The notes under the pieces are model-generated. The model searched no databases and had not been told where the DNA came from. It worked only from the letters and a program-made list of their open reading frames with translations. The position numbers were made by a program, and so were the translations under genes. This document shows positions 57,394 through 64,000 of a stretch of 64,000 nt of DNA, in pieces (the first letter of the stretch is position 1; the number at the start of each line of letters is the position of its first letter). This stretch comes from Anaeramoeba flamelloides (lineage: Eukaryota; Metamonada; Anaeramoebidae). The stretch covers positions 1,307,001-1,371,000 of the forward strand of contig JANTQA010000019.1 of the NCBI GenBank assembly GCA_027625915.1, in the 5' to 3' direction.

Positions 57394-58764
57394 GGGAGTA
57401 GCTACACCATAATACATGATAAAAATTTGAGAGAGATGAGATAAGAACGTTTTATTTTAGTGGCGTGTGATCGTAGATTCTCTAAAAATTTTTTTAAAAA
57501 AATTATTTGATATTTTTTTTTTAGTAATGTTCAACAATAAAAAAAAAGAGATTATATTGATAAAATAGTTTTATTATTATTATTATTTTATTATTAAAAT
57601 AAACTTAATTCGATTAATTTGGACACAGTTTAAACAGTTAGAAGAATAACAATAACATGATTTACATCCAATTTGAAATTAATTTTAATTCAACAAACTA
57701 TATCATTTTTTGTGTTTTTTGTTTTTGTTTTCATTTTCTTTTTTTCAGGTACTTAATCGGTTTGGTTAGATCTGAAAATTTTTTATAGATGGTTACTAGA
57801 TGGTTACAGTTGAGTTTCTTCAAGTGAAAAACCACATGCGATTTGTTGATGGTATCTTATCATTTGATCGATCAACCATTGTTGGTGTAATTTTAACAAA
57901 TCTACCAATATATTTTTTGTTCAAACTCTTTCATTTCAGCTCGTTTCATTTTTTTTGGACACACTTGTTTTGATTTTTTGTTTTATATTGTTTTCTTATA
58001 TTTGGATGAAAATGATTACTTAAAAAACCATTAATACTATGTTACTTAAATCTGGTTTTATTTTAGGTTTGGGAGAATATAGTAAATTGAGTTTTTGTTT
58101 CACTATTTTTGATTTTAGATGTGTCCAAATTTTTGGAATGGGGTTTAGTTTTTTTTTCTGGGAGAAGATAATTTCAGATTCTTTGAATAAAAAGTGTATC
58201 TATTTTGTGGTTTAAACTTTGATAACATATAATCATATTGACTTCTCATATTCCACTAAACCCAACGATTTAAAATCCTAATAAGTAATAATTTGACTTA
58301 ATTATTCTAATTTTGGAATTCTTCTAGCTATTTAAGTCCCATTTATGTTTCCTTTTATGATTCTCTCAATTGTAATATTGTTGTTCTTTTTAAACAAAAT
58401 CTATTAATCCTAAATGCCACTAATAAAAAAATATTTCTAATTGCTTTATCTTGTCAGGATTAAAAAAATCTCAAAAATGATGAAAAAATAAAAAATGAAA
58501 AAATTAAATGCCACAATAGAATGTTGGGAGAAGAATAAAAGATAAGTCATTCAACATTCAAAACACTATTTTAAGTAATTCAACTCAACATTCTATTGTG
58601 GCAATTTCTTTGAGACTTTGAAAAAAAAATTTCAAAAATCTAATGAATGAAGTACTTTAAATAATAAAAACCAATGAGGTACAACCAGAGTAAAAAATGT
58701 TATTTTCTGATCCTCTTCAGAATTGCACAAAAGTGAAAATTTTTTCTTTACCGTGGCTACTCCC
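57394..58764. mobile_element. Family C element (copy C2), TTAA-flanked
   Basis: 1371 bp, TTAA at 57390-57393 and 58765-58768, ends GGGAGTAGCTAC and GGGAGTAGCCACGG. Same orientation as C1 and almost identical over long stretches, for example around TGATCGATCAACCATTGTTG. It holds the internal hairpin CCACAATAGAATGTTG ... CAACATTCTATTGTGG (58511-58601). Non-coding. Confidence 0.85.
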
Positions 58765-59976
58765 TTAATAGAATTTTGAGAATTGAGATTTCCCAAAAAC
58801 TTCTAATTTGATTAAATTGTTATTTTTAGTCAATTTAGATCCTCTCGATTGTTTTTTTAATTTCTTGAATACTGCCAATCAAATGAAGTAAAATTTCACA
58901 ATACTCTTTTTAGTTTTCAAGCCACTTCCTTTGGTATGAAATCAATATACAGTAAATGACTAGAACCTTAAAGTAAATAATTCATCAACTGAAATTGTTG
59001 AAATTGTTTGAATGGTCCTATTTGGGCAATATATTGTTGATATAAACTAAATTTCATAATAAATGGCCCATCTTACATTTGAATTTTGAATTACTTTTGT
59101 ATTGTTTTGAAGTATTTCCTCTCACAATGAAAAGTTTGCAAATAAATCATTTTTTCTCTTTTTTATTTTTTCAATAGTTTTTTGTAAAAATAGAATTTGA
59201 AAATGAAAAATTGGAAAGTAACAGATGAATTAATGAAAAAATTGGTTTCAAATATGAAAAAGTGATTAGATTTAGTTATTCAAATGGAAGGAGAATTGAT
59301 AAATGGGTTTTTTTTAATTTTTTAAATTTTCTATTTTTTATGTAATGCTTCTTTCAAAATAAATGGCAAAATTTTTTTTAACAGTTTTTTTTATTTTTTT
59401 TTTCTTTTATTTACATTCAAAAAATAAACATCTCTTGAGTATAGAACTGAATATTAAAATCGAAATTTTTCGATTATAATAGATAACTTCAATTATTAAA
59501 AATATTTTTCTTTAAAATTTGATTTTTAATGGGCCAATGATTTTGAAAGATAGTTTATTTTACAATGATCACAAGTTAGATCAAATATTCTTATAACCTA
59601 TCTTCAATAAAAGCAAGTTTAAGTTAAACCAAAATAAATTCCAGGCTGTTTCTAATGGAAAATTTTTAGAATCAATTGATTATAAATTCTAAAAAATCCA
59701 AATATTAAAATTTGGTTTGTTTAGTTGAAAATAACAACAAAAACATCGAAAATGAAAATTTATTTCAAAATATTTTCAATCAAAATTACAGTTATTTTTC
59801 AAAATATTAATGATTATAAAGTCATTTTTCAAAAATATTAAAAAAACAGTTTTTCAAAAAAGGATCTTAAATGGCCGAATTGATGTAATAAGATAATACA
59901 TCAGAAAATTTTTAAAAAAACCTTTTTTTTTGTTTTGGCCTTTTTAAAGGGGCTATTTTCAAGACCAACAAAGGAA
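58765..59976. other. Spacer and 3' flank of the CLCC1-like gene
   Basis: No gene or repeat recognised. Confidence 0.4.
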
Positions 59977-61227
59977 TTATTTAAAAAATGGCAATAAGTT
60001 GAGGAGGATATTTGCAAAAAGTAACAAGAAAACTAATTGTAAGAGGTTTTTAAATCCAATCGAAGTAAAAATTGACTTTGTAAATTCGCCAATGCCCGAT
60101 CCAATTTTGGACATGACGATTTCAAATGTGTTCCCTGCCTCTTCGACAAACACTTCAATTGGCCTCCCAAGAGAGGGTCTGTTACTTTGGATTATTTGAT
60201 TCATTTCCCAGCATTCGTTGATGAATTTTTCTTTGTCTTGCATCAATGTTCGGGGCTTAATTCGGTATTTGATTCGCTCGTAATAGGTTATCTTCTGATC
60301 AAACCCTCCTAGGCACTGTAAATCATATTGCTGTTGAATTAAAAATTTCCTTTCGTTTAAATTTGAGAATTCTGAAAAATAAAGTGCCAAATAACAAAAC
60401 ACAAAAAAAAGAAGTGACATTTTGAAAAATTTGTGGCTGCTTTCTCTTGGTTTGAAATTACCAAAGTTTTGGTTGAATGGGCGCAAATTGTTTTGATTGT
60501 TTGGGTGTTGGAACTGTTGTTGGTGATGATTGGGTACTGGCGCTAATTGATCGGGGTTTTGGATTTCAATTAACTGAAGTTCATTTTTAAGATTTTCGCT
60601 TGCGGGCCCGAGAAGTGCGTTTTGTTGTTCAATGGCGGCGTTGTGTTTTTTTTCTTTGCTTGTGTGGTATTTGATTTTGGCAAGAATTAAAAAGAGAACA
60701 AAGACAATGAGAAGAACAGAAATCAACAAAGTACCGTCTTTGTTTTTTTTTTCATTTAAATGGATTTGATCCAGAAATTTAGGATCGATTTTCAAAACTT
60801 TACGATCGTAATTGTTGAGGTTTCGAGAGTTGGTAAAAGGAAAGTGTTTTATTTCTTCATAGTCCTTGGTAAATTGAATTTTCATTTTTATTTGGGTGTC
60901 ATCAGGTAACTTGCGAAAATCGTTTGTCTTGTCGATTATAAGCTTGATTTTGGTTTCTTCCTTTAAGTCTTGGCATTTCGGATCTTCTTTATTATACAAA
61001 CAGAAAAATTGAATTTTGTCGTTGGTTTTCTGTTTTTGCTCTTCTTGAAATTGGTTCAGGTATTCCATTTTTGATTGCTGGACATAGTACTCCTTTTCTT
61101 TGTGATCACCACCACTACTCGTTTTTCCTATTTCAGATCGAGATTTGAGGTTTGGATCAGTCAGTCGATAGAATAAGATAAAAAGAATCAAAAAGGATAG
61201 TATTTTTTGGGAGCTTAGCTTTGTCAT
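59977..61227 (-). CDS. CLCC1-like ER membrane protein (416 aa)
   Basis: ATG at 61227-61225, TAA at 59977, no intron. There is an N-terminal hydrophobic segment (9-22, likely signal peptide), a luminal-type region with Cys 76/85, and membrane helices at about 167-183, 270-285 and 393-413. The Q/N/P-rich loop at 196-265 would be cytosolic. The stretch before the last helix resembles animal CLCC1, an ER anion-channel protein: a paired-Cys loop (C306 and C339 here), a Pro (P351), then IGSGIGEFTKSIF where the human protein has IGKGTGEFIKALM. Topology (signal peptide plus three helices) also agrees. Similarity outside these parts is weak, so the family is a reasoned guess. In animals CLCC1 acts in ER chloride/calcium balance; this is knowledge of the family, not seen here. 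Confidence 0.6.
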   Translation of the reverse strand: MTKLSSQKILSFLILFILFYRLTDPNLKSRSEIGKTSSGGDHKEKEYYVQQSKMEYLNQFQEEQKQKTNDKIQFFCLYNKEDPKCQDLKEETKIKLIIDKTNDFRKLPDDTQIKMKIQFTKDYEEIKHFPFTNSRNLNNYDRKVLKIDPKFLDQIHLNEKKNKDGTLLISVLLIVFVLFLILAKIKYHTSKEKKHNAAIEQQNALLGPASENLKNELQLIEIQNPDQLAPVPNHHQQQFQHPNNQNNLRPFNQNFGNFKPRESSHKFFKMSLLFFVFCYLALYFSEFSNLNERKFLIQQQYDLQCLGGFDQKITYYERIKYRIKPRTLMQDKEKFINECWEMNQIIQSNRPSLGRPIEVFVEEAGNTFEIVMSKIGSGIGEFTKSIFTSIGFKNLLQLVFLLLFANILLNLLPFFK

Positions 61228-62107
61228 TCCGAGTGTTTGTTCCTATTAAATGAAATATAATTTTGAAAAAAATGGTTTTTGAAAATCTTTTTATAAAATT
61301 TAATTCTTAAACAGAGATTTGAAAAGGGATCATTGAAACATTAAAAACATTGGTGAAACAATTCAGAAATAGTTATATTACAATACGAAATTACGAAACG
61401 AGATAAGAAAATAAAATGTTAATTTTTATTTTTGAACTTTTTTTAAATGTTTGGTTATAAATAACAAAAATTGTTTAATGGACTACATTGTATAACATTG
61501 TGTTTTGTTGACTCTCAATTTTAATCAAGGATTGAAGAATGAGAATTTCAAAAGTATTATTTGTAAAGTTTTTCTTCTTTAATTATTTTTTGAAGATTGA
61601 ATTTTTATGGTTTCAAAAAAGCTATTTGCTCAAACGTTGAATTACTAAATTTTCAATCATAAGAAATGTTGGAAAAGAGAGTTCTCAAATTACAAAAATA
61701 GGAATTAAACATCAACAATGTTTGGAATAAACAATGTCTGACAAACAAAGAACCTAGAATATTCAAAAAACCTTCATAATTCCTGATTTCTGATTAATCC
61801 AAAAAATTCACAAATTAGAGCAAATATTGTAATGATTGAATAAAAATTAACAGTTCCTCTTCACGTATTCCGAAAACATCCTGACCTAATCAATTTCAGC
61901 CCTTTGGTAAATATTGAATTTCAAACAAATCTCAAATCGTAACAATCAAAATAACATAAACACTGATTATGAAAAAATAATTTATTACTACTAAATTTGA
62001 TTACAATAATCAGAGTTCTGATCAATTGACAACATTTGATTGATTTTTAATTTGAGAAAGGTGTTTGATTACAATAAATTGTAAAATAGAAAGATCAAAA
62101 TATTCAT
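61228..62107. other. Upstream region of the CLCC1-like gene
   Basis: AT-rich; no gene or repeat recognised. Confidence 0.4.
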
Positions 62108-62111
62108 TTAA

Positions 62112-62663
62112 GGTTTACAATCCCTGAAACTGGAAAAAAGATTATCTTGTATTGGGTGTGTCAACGTGTTATTTTGGTTCTTAGCTGATCGATCCACAAC
62201 TAAGTTTGGATCGTATAGGTGGTTGAAAAAGGCTATTTTTGTGATTTTATTTTTTTTTTTTCCGAAATCCGAATTGATGAGTCTAAGATTAATTAATTGG
62301 AAGATATTTAATTAGTGATTGAGTTTTTTGTTTTCTATGTTGAAATTATTATTTACGCTTTGTATTATTTGATGCTTGTAAAAAAAATTTTTTTTATTTA
62401 CTCCTAATTCTGTAAAAGGAAAATGATAATTTCAATTGACAACCCAAAAATTAACACTTTCAATTCAATACCTTCCAATCAATTAATCTTAGACTCGTCA
62501 ATTCGGATTTCGGAAAAAAAAAAAATAAAATCACAAAAATAGCCTTTTTCAACCACCTATAAGATCCAAACTTAGTTGTGGATCGATCAGCTAAGAACCA
62601 AAATAACAAGTTGACACACCCAATACAAGATAATCTTTTTTCAAGTTTCAGGGATTGTTAACC
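62112..62663. mobile_element. Family A element (copy A2), TTAA-flanked, nearly perfect arms
   Basis: 552 bp between TTAA (62108-62111 and 62664-62667). The arms of about 195 bp (62112-62306 and 62465-62663) are close to perfect inverse copies: GGTTTACAATCCCTGAAAC, ACTAAGTTTGGATC, GTGATTTTATTTTTTTTTTT and CCGAATTGA. The centre is about 160 bp and unique. Such fresh arms suggest a young insertion or arm correction. Confidence 0.85.
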
Positions 62664-62667
62664 TTAA

Positions 62668-63090
62668 GGGACGGCTCTTTATTATTTTTTTTTTGACCAA
62701 TTTCTAAATAAGGATTCCAGAGAAAAAGATAAGTTTAATATGAAAATAAACAGAGTATTTCAAATCTAAGTAAAGGGCACAAAATTTTCTCAATCTCTAT
62801 TAAATTTAGGTAAAAAAAATTTAATAGAGACTAGTCCCTTAACGTTTTCATAAGAACCAAAACTCTTCTTCAGGAATTAATATTAATTATCAAAGTTCCC
62901 ATTTCTAAAGAAAAAATTAATAGTCAAAGTTTCTGTATCAGATTTAAAAATGTTACAAGTTCATTTGTTTTTATGAAAGCTTTTTTTTGAAATCCGAATG
63001 AAAATTTTGTTTCATTTATATTGAAGCAAATAGTTTTGTGAATTTAACTGAAATTTTAGAAAACTGGTTGGTAAAAAAAATAATCACATG
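62668..63090. other. Spacer with a small perfect hairpin
   Basis: 62793-62832 folds as TCTCTATTAAATT / AATTTAATAGAGA around a loop of about 13 bases, ending beside CCCTTAA. Nothing else seen. Confidence 0.4.
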
Positions 63091-63094
63091 TTAA

Positions 63095-63501
63095 GGAGCA
63101 GCTAAAATAAAGATACTACGCGGGTCTTATGAAACATAAATTCAGTGAATTAGACTCTTTATCGCTTTCAATCCAGAAGAGCTGTAAAATTTTGAAAATT
63201 TGAAAGATTAGATTTTTAATTGAAGGGTTTCCAAACAAAAACCCAATCCCAACCAAGTTTCTTCTAATAAAGTATTATCTAGTTTACAATTACAACCTCA
63301 GAAAAAAATAAACTTCGAAGAAACAACTAGTTGGATTGTGGTTTTTACTACCAACTTTCAATTAAGTATTTTCTCTGACAAATTTATTTATTCCAAAAAA
63401 TTTTGAAATTTTAGTTCTTCTGGGTTTAAAGCGATAAAGAATCTAATTTACTGAAATTATATTCTGTAAGATCCACGAGGAAGTTTTATTTTAGATAACC
63501 C
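63095..63501. mobile_element. Family N inverted-repeat element, TTAA-flanked
   Basis: 407 bp between TTAA (63091-63094 and 63502-63505). The inverted ends are GGAGCAGCTAAAATAAA and GGGTTATCTAAAATAAA. The arms continue for about 130 bp with TTCAGTGAATTAGACTCTTT against TTCAGTAAATTAGATTCTTT, then ATCGCTTT and CAGAAGA in both. Single copy in this window, non-coding. Confidence 0.75.
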
Positions 63502-63781
63502 TTAACCTAACTTCGATCGAAAATTTTGAACATTTTGAAAAAGTACTATAAAAGATTTAAAGTAAAAATAACATTATATTTATAAATGTAAAAAAAAAAT
63601 AATTATTATAATAAATCTTTTCTTATTAATTAATAATTAATAGCGGAGATAGTATCCAATACATTGAATTTACATTTTCAGTCAGTTTCTCTTGTAATTT
63701 TTGAGAAGAACCACCTTATATCAGGGTTGAATACTAAAATTTTTAATTTTTGTCTTTATTATTTTACTAATACCCCCTTAA

Positions 63782-64000
63782 GGTTTACAATCCCTGAAAT
63801 TTGAAAAAAAGAATATCTTGTGTTGGGTGTTACCACTTGTGTATTTGGCTCTTAGCTAATCGATCATGTACTTGAGATGAGTTTTGATATTGGTTCAAAA
63901 TGGCAATTTTTGACAATTAATTTTAATTTTTTAGGAAATTCAAATTTGAAGAGCGTAAGATTGATTAACTTATAGACTTATTAGTTTCTTTTTGCGCGAA
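63782..64000. mobile_element. Family A element (copy A4), cut by the window end
   Basis: After TTAA (63778-63781) it reads GGTTTACAATCCCTGAAATT, then TATCTTGTGTTGGGTGTTAC, GCTAATCGATCATGTACTTG and GCAATTTTTGACAATTAATT, matching the left arm of A1 and A2. The second arm is beyond the window. Confidence 0.75.

Noticed and set aside
1-64000. tRNA, rRNA, CRISPR arrays, bacterial operons or phage genes
   Set aside because: Looked for B-box-like GGTTCGA words with cloverleaf partners, rRNA landmarks and regular spaced repeats; none found. Splice sites and gene types are eukaryotic.

Overview
This is about 64 kb of a very AT-rich, gene-poor nuclear genome from a eukaryote. GT-AG introns, SMC3 and eIF1, a LoxLxxN/K/E-rich protein style and a large load of short inverted-repeat transposons point to a unicellular protist. 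A GH25 lysozyme-type protein like those of amoebae, and K/E/N-rich low-complexity proteins, make a free-living amoeboid protist (for example Anaeramoebae or an amoebozoan) my best guess, but nothing here fixes the taxon. TAA, TAG and TGA all end supported genes, so the standard code fits.

Layout. 99-669 (-): 5' exons of a membrane-protein gene that runs off the window. 0.9-8.5 kb: transposon-like repeats, including a TTAA-flanked element nested in a TA-flanked one. 8.5-9.1 kb (-): low-complexity exon whose reading frame ends inside a transposon end. 11.8-12.5 kb (+): secreted GH25 lysozyme-like protein lacking one catalytic Asp. 13.6-16.7 kb: a 3.1 kb inverted-repeat structure. 17.8-26.7 kb (+): six-exon SMC3 (1308 aa), with introns up to 3 kb full of repeats. 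31.3-36.4 kb (+): two-exon Stealth / GlcNAc-1-phosphotransferase-like protein (553 aa). 41.5-42.3 kb (-): candidate chain of short exons. 42.6-42.9 kb (-): intronless eIF1. 50.5-53.2 kb (+): 5'-truncated LINE with a poly-A tail and target-site duplication. 53.6-55.0 kb (-): basic/acidic protein of unknown function. 60.0-61.2 kb (-): four-segment membrane protein resembling CLCC1. 62.1-64.0 kb: more inverted-repeat elements.

The genes are unrelated housekeeping or trafficking genes (cohesin, translation start, lysosomal-enzyme tagging, ER membrane, lysozyme). There is no operon-like system. The striking content is (i) a cohesin SMC3 in which the universally important acetyl-acceptor Lys-Lys pair reads Val-Glu, and (ii) at least four different non-coding element families that all sit between TTAA tetranucleotides and begin with GG, next to TA-flanked families. 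Together with other repeats these make up much of the intergenic and intron DNA. All family assignments come from reading and comparing sequence by eye; none were tested by database search.
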